Below, piece after piece: positions 37,601 to 45,829 of a stretch of DNA of 64,000 nucleotides. The notes under the pieces were generated by a model. That model ran no database searches and was not told where the DNA came from. It saw nothing but the letters and a program-made list of their open reading frames with translations. The stretch is from CAZWSX01 sp964636985 (GTDB lineage Bacteria > Planctomycetota > Planctomycetia > Pirellulales > Pirellulaceae): positions 122,504-186,503 of the forward strand of contig CAZWSX010000014.1 in assembly GCA_964636985.1 (NCBI GenBank), written 5' to 3'. How positions within the stretch are numbered: position 1 is the stretch's first letter; each line of letters starts with the position of its first letter. A program made the position numbers and the translations under genes.

Positions 37601-38083
37601 TCGGCCAGCATCGCGCTGGGGGTCGCAGTCGACGATACGATCCACTACTTAACGTGGTTCTGCGAGGAGCTCGATCGCGTCAAAGATCGCAAGTTGGCCA
37701 TCCTCGGCGCCTACCGGCGCTGTGCCACTCCGACGCTGCAAGCCGCCCTAATCAGTGGTCTCGGCTTGAGCATTTTCGGTTTCAGCACCTTCACCCCAAC
37801 GCAGATGTTCGGCCTGTTGATGCTGACGATCTTGTGGGCAGGCGTTGTAGCCGAATTGATCTTCTTCCCCGCACTCCTGGCCGGTCCCATGGGCGCTTGC
37901 TTCAAGCCACGTTCTTCCACAGAACCCGCGCACGAAGAGGATCGCACTCCCCCGGCCACCAATAAAGCGCGCGTCCTCGCCGAGGAAGAAGAAGCGATCG
38001 AACGCTTCGATTCCGGCGAATCGACCGAGCGCAAAAAAGTCCGCCCCCACATGGTCCGCCGCGACCGGGCCCACCGGTCGTAA
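34676..38083 (+). CDS. MMPL/RND-family transporter
   Basis: A 1135-residue inner-membrane protein with two RND repeats. The first helix (YGLLILAAVFFATPF) is followed by a large extracytoplasmic loop with an acidic linker, then a helix bundle (residues about 385-570), a second large loop, and a second bundle (about 920-1085). The motif GVAVDDTIHYLTWF, with the paired Asp of the proton relay, and matching patterns such as SMPSLIYVLGLSGSVHFIN mark the MMPL family. Such proteins export lipids or hydrophobic compounds. The substrate is unknown. ATG at 34676 opens just before the first helix. A stable hairpin lies just after the stop. Confidence 0.9.
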   Translation: MKTTFYARYGLLILAAVFFATPFILRGARSAVQHMKNDVKDWLPSAYDETGDLMWFRDHFLGEQFVMVSWPGCHGDEEDERYHLFIEKLKSAVPPSEQERTRQAAIDALTFQAPDLDSEIEPNDIGEESFDEEDAAESSPAAHKGNRAAEITLSTDETAITDELGLYLAKNQYRNWAGQDEKWLKGLGHKWYFITPNGRLYRWLGDDSMGAQIGRFFQRMVDKSAASELVHDFGTEDGSWYYENPRRLRAKLFKTLTSGPEVLRILTDPETGVLRNDPEEAKARLTGTLFGPDGKQTCLVMTLTEAAKRDLHLVVGRGILGKPFGQLHEIAEECGIKSGDLHLGGPPTDNVAIDEEGSVTLVRLIGLSVLFGFTLSYICFRSITATIMVFFVGGLSAAASVACVYYSGGSIDAIMMSMPSLIYVLGLSGSVHFINYYKQAVEEHGLHGANERAVAHAWKPALFCDVTTAIGLAALYTSDIVPIRKFGLYSALGVMLMLGVCFTYLPAALQMWPQLPKKRERSARRGEEEEGWLDSTMAGFWERFGGFIVRHHAVVTIACFAFIGFVGYGIMHVRTSVNLMKMFDSNAKVIQDYAWLEENLGRLVPMEVVLKVGRDGLRAPQGSEEAASADSMYQLSFFDRLMLVQMVQGEIEREFGPQGQDKIGRSISAVTFAPPLPKSSGDTLSLMKYGTSGRLEAYRSEFLKTDYLREDIKTGDELWRISVRLAAMQGVTPGTKSLDHGKFVQDLADVIEPTLEAQRARETILRAIVAARDGEGSFGGANILMVGEPAVADTTESPGDLPAEGKAAPAVDRKAVFGRSLAALLAQIKPRLSRHRLGDGPIKAAEIAGTECIVIMGDVELPSGVDRSKVVDLRNASARGDKRTSALYGHSGQITRLGAVYTGVVPIVYKAQNALLASLIESSWWSFLTITPLMMFAARGVMPGLVAMIPNVLPILVVFGAMGWLGIDVDVGSMMSASIALGVAVDDTIHYLTWFCEELDRVKDRKLAILGAYRRCATPTLQAALISGLGLSIFGFSTFTPTQMFGLLMLTILWAGVVAELIFFPALLAGPMGACFKPRSSTEPAHEEDRTPPATNKARVLAEEEEAIERFDSGESTERKKVRPHMVRRDRAHRS

Positions 38084-38099
38084 GAGGGGAGAAGCTGAG

Positions 38100-38130
38100 T
38101 CCAGTCCATCCCATTGGGGGATGGACTGGA
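38100..38130. terminator. Hairpin after MMPL gene
   Basis: A 13-bp stem (arms 38100-38112 and 38118-38130, with CCAGTCCATCCC and GGGATGGACTGG) around a 5-nt loop, 17 bp after the MMPL stop. There is no long T-tract. A terminator or mRNA-end stabiliser is likely. Confidence 0.6.
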
Positions 38131-38227
38131 TTCCAAGAATACGTCGGCCTCTGCGAATAACTTGAGATCGCGCGTCCAGACTTCGAACTTTGGATGCGCG
38201 TTTTCGACCTCGTTCTAGCAGGCCTGC

Positions 38228-39280
38228 ATGGCTTCGGTTTTTCAACGTGAGTACGGCGTTGCGCCGGAATTGCATCGTTGTTGTTGGTACAGCATCATCG
38301 GCGCCATTCTTGCCGGCGTCATTGGCGTCTTGGTGACGCGGTCTGTACCGGGTGCTCCTGAGAGGAACATCCCTTTTTTCATCACGGTGCTTAGCCTCTT
38401 TGTCGCCGGCATATTTATTTTGAAAGGCTGGCGATTGCGGTTGGATGGCGACGGCATTTCGCACGGCCTACTGCTGGGCTGGGACTTGTGGTCGCGCGAC
38501 GATTTGGCCAGCGGGCGGATTCGCAAACTCCGGTCCAATACGCTGTGCGACCCCAAACGCTCGCTTTGGTCGCGATACCTCTGCTTGGACTTCCTGGCCA
38601 ACGCGGATAGGCAAGAAGTTCTGGCAGAAATCAACAAGCACTACCGGCTTCCTCCGCCGCCTCAGGTCCCAGAGAAACTCGAACTTCGTTATGGGTTTCG
38701 CCGGTCAATAACGTTCGAGAAGGCAGGCATCCAACTGAAGCACGGCAAAGCCATGCGCGACTTAGTCTGGTCCGACGTTCAGGACATTCACGTTTCTCGA
38801 CTCGATCCCATTCGCCGCGACTTTGTAACGCTGGTGGTCGTTTTGCCCGGCGAGGAAATCGAACTCAAATTTAATACGCACAACGGGCAAAAGGTTCCCA
38901 CGTGGAAGGGGCCCGACGCGGAAGTCATTTGCGAGTTTTTATCGCAGTCCCCCGCCCGTGACCGGGTGTTCGTTGCTATAGCCACCGAGGCGGCGACACG
39001 GCCATGCGACGCGGAACGCGACTTGGCCAAAGCGAAGAAAGGCATCACAGCGCTCTATATTATCGTTGGCGTTTGGGGCCTAATGTTCGTCGTGATGTTC
39101 GTTTGGAGGGCATTCGAGAGTGGCCTCCTTGAGGCGGTAATCTTCACGGCCATTATGTCCGTCGTATTCATACCCTACACCTCGCTTTTCTGGTTCGTCC
39201 ACCGATTGCACCAAAAACGTCTCGCTGAATTGGTCGACCTCGTGGCGAAACTCAAAGGCGAGCCGCGCCCGCCCATCTAA
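38228..39280 (+). CDS. Membrane protein of unknown function
   Basis: A 350-residue protein. Two helices at about 21-65 (SIIGAILAGVIGVLVT; FFITVLSLFVAGIFIL), a central soluble part of about 210 residues, and two C-terminal helices (about 278-300 and 310-330) end in a short basic tail. The soluble part has beta-rich segments such as LVVVLPGEEIELKFNT, a bit like PH-type membrane-associated domains, but this is weak. No family is assigned. It follows the MMPL gene and its terminator and has no obvious partner. Confidence 0.7.
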   Translation: MASVFQREYGVAPELHRCCWYSIIGAILAGVIGVLVTRSVPGAPERNIPFFITVLSLFVAGIFILKGWRLRLDGDGISHGLLLGWDLWSRDDLASGRIRKLRSNTLCDPKRSLWSRYLCLDFLANADRQEVLAEINKHYRLPPPPQVPEKLELRYGFRRSITFEKAGIQLKHGKAMRDLVWSDVQDIHVSRLDPIRRDFVTLVVVLPGEEIELKFNTHNGQKVPTWKGPDAEVICEFLSQSPARDRVFVAIATEAATRPCDAERDLAKAKKGITALYIIVGVWGLMFVVMFVWRAFESGLLEAVIFTAIMSVVFIPYTSLFWFVHRLHQKRLAELVDLVAKLKGEPRPPI

Positions 39281-39312
39281 CTCGCCCCTTTCGGTCTCTT
39301 GAGGGTGTTGGC

Positions 39313-39333
39313 GGCAGCGTCTAGGTCGCTGCC
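39313..39333. terminator. Small hairpin between convergent genes
   Basis: GGCAGCG and CGCTGCC form a 7-bp stem around TCTAGGT... with eight loop bases, between the membrane protein and the oxidoreductase. Weak; offered as a possible terminator. Confidence 0.3.
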
Positions 39334-39417
39334 ATCCCTTTTCGCCCTCATGGACGATTTCTATCGCGGGCGAATCGAGGTCACAAAGCGCGAAACGCGA
39401 GCGAAGCGAAAGCGTGA

Positions 39418-40524
39418 TTAGCCCCGAAGAATCTCGTTAATCTCTACCGCCCGATGTTCTTTCGCCGAGCGGTAACAAGCTTCGACGAGCGCCATTGTTT
39501 TCAAGTTGTCTTGGCCGCCGATTTCGGGCTCGCTATTGGTTTCCAGTGCCACAAGCAATTGCGCCATCGTGCCGACAAAGGCATCGGGGAACCAGACTTC
39601 GTTCCACCGCGGTTGGTGCCACTTGCCTGGATACTGAGTCGTCGTGAAGTCGAGTGTGCTCGGAGTCGGTTTGGGATACTCAGGCCAGCCGATTGTTCCG
39701 CGGGCAATGCCTTCCAGCCCTTCGATCCGCCAGCGGATGCCAATGTCTTTCTCGGCTCCTTCGAGTGCTGGCCCTGCCCAGACGTCGTCGCAGCTCATCG
39801 CTCGCAGGCCATTGACGTATTCGAGGATGTAAAGGCAAATGCCATCCTCGTGCGCAAATTTCTTAGCCGTGCGCGGGTCGGTGCGAACGCTCGCAAAGAC
39901 GCGCACCGGATCGCCGAACCAATAGCGGAAGGTGTCGAGGTGGTGAATCGACATGATCCGCAGCGTCACCCAACCTTGACGCTGCTGCCACGGCATCCAG
40001 TGGGGGATGGCCCGCATGTCGATCGTGGCCAGAACGGGTTCTCCCAGATAGCCACGATCGAGCACGCACTTCATGCCCCGAACCGATTGGTCGTAACGCA
40101 TGTTTTGATTGACAGCGAGCGTGACGCCTGCCGCTTTGCAGCGATCAACAATTCCCTTGGCTTCGGCAAAGTCGACGCCCAGCGGCTTCTGCGCCAGGAT
40201 GCCGCGGACCTTGGGATAACGCAGCACGTGATCGATCACCTCCCGCTGCAAGTCAGGCGGCACAGCCACATCGACCACCTCGACGGTGCCTCTGGCCAGC
40301 ATCGCGTCAACGTTGTCGTAAGCCTTCAGCGAATGCCGCTCGGCAACCTTGCGGGCGTTGTCGGGATTGGCCGAGCAAATCGCCACCGGATTGAACCCCG
40401 CGCTGCGATACGCCGGCAAATGGCAATCGGCAACGATAAAACCGGCGCCAACGCAGCCGATGGCATAGTCGCGCTTGGCCGGCAGTTTGGGAAGGTATTC
40501 GATAGGGAGAGGATCTTTGGTCAC
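39418..40524 (-). CDS. Gfo/Idh/MocA family oxidoreductase
   Basis: A 368-residue NAD(P)-dependent sugar-type dehydrogenase. The Rossmann loop is GCVGAGFIVADCHLPAY. The catalytic lysine motif is AQKPLGVDFAEAK in place of EKP, and the second domain is HHLDTFRYWFGDP. Such enzymes oxidise or reduce inositol or modified sugars. It is 3 bp downstream of the PhyH gene, so the pair is one operon. The substrate is unknown. Confidence 0.92.
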   Translation of the reverse strand: MTKDPLPIEYLPKLPAKRDYAIGCVGAGFIVADCHLPAYRSAGFNPVAICSANPDNARKVAERHSLKAYDNVDAMLARGTVEVVDVAVPPDLQREVIDHVLRYPKVRGILAQKPLGVDFAEAKGIVDRCKAAGVTLAVNQNMRYDQSVRGMKCVLDRGYLGEPVLATIDMRAIPHWMPWQQRQGWVTLRIMSIHHLDTFRYWFGDPVRVFASVRTDPRTAKKFAHEDGICLYILEYVNGLRAMSCDDVWAGPALEGAEKDIGIRWRIEGLEGIARGTIGWPEYPKPTPSTLDFTTTQYPGKWHQPRWNEVWFPDAFVGTMAQLLVALETNSEPEIGGQDNLKTMALVEACYRSAKEHRAVEINEILRG

Positions 40525-40527
40525 GTT

Positions 40528-41415
40528 TTACCCTTCACTTCTCTTAAGCGTCACTTGCGTCGATGGCTTACCAATCTCGTCGCTGCCGGTGGTGTGGTCT
40601 TCCTCTTGCTTGAGGAACTTTTGCGCCGCTTGCGTTGGCTTGGCGCCTGTGGCCTTGATGGCGGAGTCGGGAACGATGTCGAGCTTCGTGTAGCTCGGAT
40701 GATGGTGAGCCTTGTACGGATTATTGTGCTTGGTGTTGTAGCAGCAAATCAGTCCCCAGCGAGGCGCGTCGCTCAGGTTCGCTTCGCTCATGTGGAGCGT
40801 GTTGCCGTGAAAGAAGAAGCCGTCGCCGGGCTCCATCAGACAATGAACCAGCTCCAATCGCTCGCAGGCGTTCTTCACTCGCTCGGGATCGGCGCCTACT
40901 TGTTCGCCGAAGCGGCCGTGTTCGATCCGCCCCAGCTTGTGCGAACCTTTAAGGACCTGCATGCAGCCGTTTTCCTTGGTGCATGGATCGACCGCGATGA
41001 AGCAACTCGCCATGTCTGGATAAAGACAGCCGTTGAAGTACCAGTAGCCGTAGTCCTGGTGCCACTCCCATGCTCCGCCGACCTTGGGGTCTTTGGCGCT
41101 GAGCTTCGAGTGGTAGTGGTAAACCTCGTCTCCCAGAATCTGCTCCATCGCTTTTGCAACTTTTTCACTGCGAGCAATCACGCCGTAGATGTCGTCGCCG
41201 GGGTGATTCCACAGCGAAAGATTGGTCCGCCGCCCCTGCGTGTCTTTGACATCCATGCCGGCTTTCTGCATGCGGCCATCGGCGCGGGCGGCTTCGACGA
41301 GCATCCGTGTCTCTTCAGGGTCCAGAAGGCCCTTCACAAACAGATAACCATCGCGGTCGAAGTCCGCAAGTTGTAAAGCGGTAAGCGGGCCAGTCGTTTT
41401 GGTGTCAGTCGTCAT
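40528..41415 (-). CDS. PhyH-family Fe(II)/2-oxoglutarate dioxygenase
   Basis: A 295-residue dioxygenase related to phytanoyl-CoA hydroxylase. The iron ligands are visible: His119 and Asp121 in WEWHQDYGYW, and the distal histidine in FFHGNTLHMSEA. ATG at 41415 gives MTTDTKTTGPLT; a GTG six codons earlier is possible. Many planctomycetes carry numerous PhyH paralogues with Gfo/Idh/MocA enzymes, as here, and these likely degrade or tailor sugars or lipids. The exact substrate is not known. Confidence 0.92.
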   Translation of the reverse strand: MTTDTKTTGPLTALQLADFDRDGYLFVKGLLDPEETRMLVEAARADGRMQKAGMDVKDTQGRRTNLSLWNHPGDDIYGVIARSEKVAKAMEQILGDEVYHYHSKLSAKDPKVGGAWEWHQDYGYWYFNGCLYPDMASCFIAVDPCTKENGCMQVLKGSHKLGRIEHGRFGEQVGADPERVKNACERLELVHCLMEPGDGFFFHGNTLHMSEANLSDAPRWGLICCYNTKHNNPYKAHHHPSYTKLDIVPDSAIKATGAKPTQAAQKFLKQEEDHTTGSDEIGKPSTQVTLKRSEG

Positions 41416-41450
41416 TGTGATCGCTTCGCGCAAGAACCTGTGCGAGAGAG

Positions 41451-41470
41451 GCTTAAAACCGATATGCTAG
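41451..41470 (+). promoter_or_regulatory. Duplicated upstream box of hydrolase 1
   Basis: The box beginning GCTTAAAACCGATATGCTAG is almost repeated at 42541-42560, 1,090 bp downstream, before the second hydrolase. TATGCT inside it is -10-like. It shows that the control region was duplicated together with the gene. Confidence 0.4.
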
Positions 41471-41556
41471 GCTTAAATGGGTCTCATTTGCGAGTAGCTA
41501 TCGCGAATAAAGATGTGTTCGGCCCATTCCTTCTCTCCTTCTCCGGAACACGACCG

Positions 41557-42474
41557 ATGAACGCCACGCCTGCGCCTCGTTTGTGGTGGCCCACCTCATG
41601 GCGCTATGTGCGAACTCCGGTCGTTGTCTATCTCGCCGTTGCCATGATTGTTGCGACCTTTCAGCGATCGTTTCTCTACCATCCCCACAAAGCGACGGCA
41701 GAGCAAATGGCTCCGCCGAACGAGTATGTTTCGTCGCTCACGGCGAAGACAGAAGATGGGCTCACGTTAAATGGCTGGCATTTTCGTGCGCTGGGCGCAA
41801 AAAAGTATCGCCCGCTGGCGGAGGCATCGCGCGTGATCCTCTACTTTCCTGGCAACGCCGAGAACCGTGCTTGCCGCGCGGACGAATGTCATCTGTTGGC
41901 GAAACTAGGCTGTGACGTCGTCCTGGTTGACTATCGAGGGTTCGGCGAAAACGAAGGCTCGCCCACCGAAACTGGTTTCGCGCTCGATGCCGAGGCCGTC
42001 TGGCGCGAGGTCGTCGAGAACCAAAAGGTGTCGCCCGACAAGATTGTTCTGTACGGCGAATCGCTGGGGGGAGCGATCTCGACGCAGTTGGCGGAAACCA
42101 GGTGCAAGGCCGGAACGCCGCCTGAGGGGTTGATCCTTCGCAGCACGTTCGCCTCGATGACCGAGACGGCCGGGCATCACATGTGGTACATGCCCGTCTC
42201 ATTGCTATTGGTCGATCGATTTCCTTCGGATCAGCGCATTCCATCGGTGACGTGCCCGCTTCTTCAATTCCACGGCGACGTCGATCAGATTGTTCCGGTG
42301 GACATGGCTCGCCGTCTCCATGCGGCAGCGCCCGTGAAATCGGCCAACGGCATTGACAAGAAGCTTGTCATTATTTCCGGCGCCGACCACAACGATGCCG
42401 TCGATGTGGCGGGACCAAACTATCCGGCCGCGATCAAGGCGTTCTTTGAGAAGCTACCGCGGGTAGATCGGTAG
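41557..42474 (+). CDS. Alpha/beta hydrolase with N-terminal membrane anchor, copy 1
   Basis: A 305-residue protein of the BEM46/ABHD-like group. An N-terminal helix (VVVYLAVAMIVATF, about residues 22-35) is followed by the hydrolase core: the oxyanion region PGNAENR, DYRGFGENEGSP, the nucleophile elbow GESLGG (Ser169), the acid in FHGDVDQIVP, and the histidine in SGADHNDAV. It probably hydrolyses an ester or amide at the membrane. The substrate is unknown. It is a tandem copy of the next gene, including the upstream sequence. Confidence 0.88.
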   Translation: MNATPAPRLWWPTSWRYVRTPVVVYLAVAMIVATFQRSFLYHPHKATAEQMAPPNEYVSSLTAKTEDGLTLNGWHFRALGAKKYRPLAEASRVILYFPGNAENRACRADECHLLAKLGCDVVLVDYRGFGENEGSPTETGFALDAEAVWREVVENQKVSPDKIVLYGESLGGAISTQLAETRCKAGTPPEGLILRSTFASMTETAGHHMWYMPVSLLLVDRFPSDQRIPSVTCPLLQFHGDVDQIVPVDMARRLHAAAPVKSANGIDKKLVIISGADHNDAVDVAGPNYPAAIKAFFEKLPRVDR

Positions 42475-42540
42475 CGAAACCTCACCGCGAAGATCGCGGT
42501 CTTCATCGGCATCACCGTACCAAAAAACGTGGCCAGTGGA

Positions 42541-42560
42541 GCTTTAAACCGATATGCTAG
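42541..42560 (+). promoter_or_regulatory. Duplicated upstream box of hydrolase 2
   Basis: GCTTTAAACCGATATGCTAG, the second copy of the box at 41451-41470, differing at only one position, about 80 bp before the second hydrolase gene. Confidence 0.4.
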
Positions 42561-42638
42561 ACCTTTGGTGGGCCAATTTGTGAGTGCCTTTTGCGAATAA
42601 GACTGCGGTCGGCTCCCTCTTCTTCCGAAACGCAATCG

Positions 42639-43568
42639 ATGAACGCCACGCCTGCTCGTCGTTTGTGGTGGCAAATCTCCTGGCGCTATTACGCGTTAAT
42701 TCCGGTCGTTGTCTATTTCGCGGTTGCCTTGGTGGTCGCGACGTTTCAACGCAAGCTGTTGTATCACCCCTACAAAGCAACCGCCGAGCAGATGGCGCCG
42801 CCGCACGACGACGTGTCCTCGCTGACGACAATGACGCAAGATGGACTCACGTTGCACGGTTGGCACTTTCGCGAATTCGGAGCGACGCAGGATCGCCCGC
42901 TGTCCGAGGCATCGCGAGTGGTGCTGTTTTTCTCCGGCAACGCGGCGAATCGCGCCTACCGCGTGGAGGAGTGCCATTCGCTGACCAAACTAGGATGTGA
43001 CGTGGTAACAGTCGACTACCGGGGCTTCGGCGAAAACGAAGGATCGCCCACCGAAGCTGGTTTCGCGCTCGATGCGGAAGCCGTTTGGCATGAAGTGGTT
43101 GAGAACCAAAAGGTATGGCCCGACAAAATCGTTTTGTACGGCGAATCGCTGGGCGGGGCTATTTCGACGCAGCTGGCCGAAAGTAAGTGCAAAGCAGGAA
43201 CGCCTCCGCGGGCACTCATTCTTCGCAGCACATTTGCCTCGATGACTGAAACGGCCGGGTACAACATGCGGTACCTGCCCGTATCCCTTTTGTTGATGGA
43301 CCGATTTCCTTCGGACCTGCGGATTCCGTCCGTGACGTGCCCGATCCTGCAATTCCACGGCGACGCCGATCAGCTTGTTCCAGTGACGATGGCGCGTCGC
43401 CTCCACGCGGCGGCCCCTGACAAATCGGCCAGCGGCATTGAAAAGAAGCTAGTCATTATCTCCGGCGTTGATCACAACAACCTGCCCCCGTACATCTTTA
43501 ACGAACGAGTCGGTGTGGACGGGAAAAAACAACCGCTGGCAATCAAGGTGTTCTTCGAGAAGCTGTAG
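42639..43568 (+). CDS. Alpha/beta hydrolase with N-terminal membrane anchor, copy 2
   Basis: A 309-residue paralogue of the preceding hydrolase with the same catalytic set: GESLGG (Ser170), FHGDADQLVP and SGVDHNN. Both begin MNATPA, followed by RLWW two residues later, and share most of the core. They diverge at the C-terminus, where this copy has PPYIFNERVGVDGKKQP. The overlap of structure and spacing shows a recent tandem duplication. Possibly the copies act on different substrates. Confidence 0.88.
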   Translation: MNATPARRLWWQISWRYYALIPVVVYFAVALVVATFQRKLLYHPYKATAEQMAPPHDDVSSLTTMTQDGLTLHGWHFREFGATQDRPLSEASRVVLFFSGNAANRAYRVEECHSLTKLGCDVVTVDYRGFGENEGSPTEAGFALDAEAVWHEVVENQKVWPDKIVLYGESLGGAISTQLAESKCKAGTPPRALILRSTFASMTETAGYNMRYLPVSLLLMDRFPSDLRIPSVTCPILQFHGDADQLVPVTMARRLHAAAPDKSASGIEKKLVIISGVDHNNLPPYIFNERVGVDGKKQPLAIKVFFEKL

Positions 43569-43580
43569 CGTCGTTCGCCG

Positions 43581-44684
43581 CTACCGCTGATAAATCGGCA
43601 GGAACGCTTTGTCGAGCTGCAACATGATCAGGTTACAAGCCGTCAGGTAGACCGGGCCGTACGCTCCGACATTGGGACCCCCTTCCCAGTAACCCGTGCG
43701 ATTGCCTGGCTCCATCTTTTGCTCGCGGGTAATCCGGTCGTACAGCCTGTTCCGGAAAGGGAGCCACTCCTGCTCTCCCTGCCGGTAGACGACTTGGGAG
43801 TAGTACAAAAAGGCATAGTGCCAGTGGCCGAACAGAGAGCCATTGTCTTGGAGATCGTGCAGGTTGGTCTTGGCGTACTCCAGCATCTTGGGGACGTGCT
43901 CGCTGTCGTAATCGCCGGCGTTGTTGAGCGTTGCGAGAGCAGCAGCCGTAATGGCGGGTCGCGAGGTTCCCTTGTTGCGCGAGCTGTAGCTGATGCCGCC
44001 GTCGCCGTTCTTGCAATCGTAGATGTACTTCTTAGCCTTCTCGATCACGTCAGACGGGACCGTGATTCCGGCGTTGCGGCAGCCGCGCAATCCTTGAACT
44101 TGGGTGATGGTGGTCGAGCCCTCGTCGAAATCGTTGATCGCCTTGGCCGCGACATAGCCCCAGCCGCCGGCGGAAGTTTGGGCCTTACCGCTAAAGTCGA
44201 CCGCCAGTTGCAAGGCCTCCAGCAATTGGGCGCGGCGATCTTCGTCGTCTTCTTCTCCCAAGATTTGGGAGAGAAAGAGCATCGCGAAGCCATGCCCGTA
44301 CGTGTAGTGGTTGTCGCGAACGGGATCGCCAATCAAACCATTGGGCCGCTGGTGGCCGAGGAGGTAGTCGACCGCCTGGCAAATATTCTTGGCGTAAGGA
44401 CCCTGAGTCGTGGTCGATCCGGAGGCGACGAGCGCGATCGCAGCCAATCCCGAGATGGCGATGGGGTGCCGGTCGGCGTGCCAGCCCCCTTTGGTTTGCC
44501 GCTTGGCGAGCCAGGCCAAACCGGTTTCCGTGGCGGCTTCCCACTTGGGATCGCGATTACCGCCCTGCGCGACGCGGGGGATCATTCCGCCTGCGGCCAA
44601 CGCGGCACCACCTAGCACGGCGGCCAGTGCCTGGCGGCGCGACGGTTTGCCTTGACTACTCAGTGAGGAAACGTCCTTCGACAT
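43581..44684 (-). CDS. Tat-exported protein with terpene-cyclase-type alpha-barrel repeats
   Basis: A 367-residue protein. The N-terminus SRRQALAAVLGGAALAAGGM is a Tat-type signal. The remainder has repeated helix units of the prenyltransferase/squalene-oxidase repeat family, such as GLAWLAKRQTKGGWHAD, AVDYLLGHQRPNGLIGD, YIYDCKNGDGGISY and QDNGSLFGHWHYAFLYYSQ. The squalene-hopene cyclase DxDD motif is not seen, so it may be a non-catalytic or divergent toroid protein that binds ligand in the periplasm. Function unknown. Confidence 0.8.
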   Translation of the reverse strand: MSKDVSSLSSQGKPSRRQALAAVLGGAALAAGGMIPRVAQGGNRDPKWEAATETGLAWLAKRQTKGGWHADRHPIAISGLAAIALVASGSTTTQGPYAKNICQAVDYLLGHQRPNGLIGDPVRDNHYTYGHGFAMLFLSQILGEEDDEDRRAQLLEALQLAVDFSGKAQTSAGGWGYVAAKAINDFDEGSTTITQVQGLRGCRNAGITVPSDVIEKAKKYIYDCKNGDGGISYSSRNKGTSRPAITAAALATLNNAGDYDSEHVPKMLEYAKTNLHDLQDNGSLFGHWHYAFLYYSQVVYRQGEQEWLPFRNRLYDRITREQKMEPGNRTGYWEGGPNVGAYGPVYLTACNLIMLQLDKAFLPIYQR

Positions 44685-44851
44685 CCTCGATTCCCTTCCA
44701 ACAAATCAACGGTCACCTCTCCACAGAATCCCTTCGAGTCCCTTCAGCATAGCTCCTCAGGAAATGTTTCGCTTGAGCTGTATTTTGTTCAACATCCCCT
44801 CCGATATGAAAAAATCGGGTTACACGCGGGGCGCAAAGGGGGACAAGAACC

Positions 44852-45628
44852 GTGAAAATCGACAAGGCGGGTCGTGTTTCGCTGGTGGTGCTTGTCGATC
44901 AAGACCAGGTTTCCGATCGTTCGGATGAGCTGTCCGCCAGCGCGATTTCGGTCCTCCCCTTCCTTGGTCAGATTGGTCGATTCGACATTCCAGTCACCTG
45001 GGCGGCTGAAGACCCTGCTCATTCCGTTGTCGCGCATCACGTTCAAAAAGTAGCTGCCTGGCACGAGATCGCGATTTGGGCCTCCGCGTCCTGGGTTCGG
45101 TGGCACGCCCTTGCCAATTGCGCCGGCGACGAACTGGAGCGCCGTCGTCGCGACGCCTGGCGAGCCTCCATGCCCGTGACGTCGATTGTATTGAGCGACT
45201 TATCGCCGACTGAATTGCCGTGGCTGGCCGGTGCCAAAAACTTTGCCGTGGTGAGCGGTTGCCCACTCGATTCGTGGAAATCGTCGGGCGGCGTTCCCAC
45301 GGGCTCGTCCCGATTCGGTGAGGGCCCGTGGCTGGCGTCGCACGTGGTAAGGCTCCATTCGCCGACCATGTGGACCAGCGACGCCGATGCACTGGGGGCC
45401 CGCTTTCAGGTAAGCCAAACGGCGAAGCAGGGAGGCACCACAATTGTTCTGGCAAGGCTATCCGAGATTGCCGCTTCGCCTTGCGGAGTTGTGCAACTTC
45501 TGGAGACGCTCCAGCAACTGGAAGCCACCGGCAAACTAGAAACGATCTCGCTCGGCGACGGCGGCCCCGTCAGACGTGGAGCCAAAAGAACGCGTTCGCA
45601 GCACTCTGTCCTCCGCCCCGCCGCCTAG
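44852..45628 (+). CDS. Hypothetical protein, weak polysaccharide-deacetylase-like pattern
   Basis: A 258-residue soluble protein starting at GTG 44852 with GGGGA before it. The segment RFDIPVTWAAEDPAHSVVAH resembles the 'pathfinder' strand of polysaccharide deacetylases (ipaTxFv), but the metal triad Asp/His/His is not clear, so no activity is claimed. The last 20 residues are basic. It converges with a small membrane gene 3 bp away. Its neighbours suggest no role. Confidence 0.5.
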   Translation: MKIDKAGRVSLVVLVDQDQVSDRSDELSASAISVLPFLGQIGRFDIPVTWAAEDPAHSVVAHHVQKVAAWHEIAIWASASWVRWHALANCAGDELERRRRDAWRASMPVTSIVLSDLSPTELPWLAGAKNFAVVSGCPLDSWKSSGGVPTGSSRFGEGPWLASHVVRLHSPTMWTSDADALGARFQVSQTAKQGGTTIVLARLSEIAASPCGVVQLLETLQQLEATGKLETISLGDGGPVRRGAKRTRSQHSVLRPAA

Positions 45629-45631
45629 GCG

Positions 45632-45829
45632 TTAGCCTTCTTCGCGGTAGGCAGTCCAACTCATGTATCCAAGGACTGCGGCGGCGACCGCCATGCAGAT
45701 GTCCATGGTGTAGCTGGCGCCGCCGAAGGGGAAGCCAATTCCTGCCAAGGATAGGAACAGATCGCCCAGAAACAACAGCGCCATAAGAATGGCAACCACC
45801 ATTCCCGACATGCTTAGAGCCTTGGGCAT
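45632..45829 (-). CDS. Small two-helix membrane protein
   Basis: A 65-residue protein with two hydrophobic segments (MVVAILMALLFLGDLFL and MDICMAVAAAVLGYMSWT) and a charged end YREEG. Similar small proteins are seen in planctomycetes by general pattern. Function unknown. It ends 3 bp from the stop of the preceding gene, convergent. Confidence 0.65.
   Translation of the reverse strand: MPKALSMSGMVVAILMALLFLGDLFLSLAGIGFPFGGASYTMDICMAVAAAVLGYMSWTAYREEG

Noticed and set aside
39454..41376. A 640-codon plus-strand open frame antisense to the Gfo/Idh and PhyH genes
   Set aside because: It runs opposite to two genes with clear catalytic motifs; its product is rich in His/Arg/Val without family features, as expected from GC-rich antisense frames.
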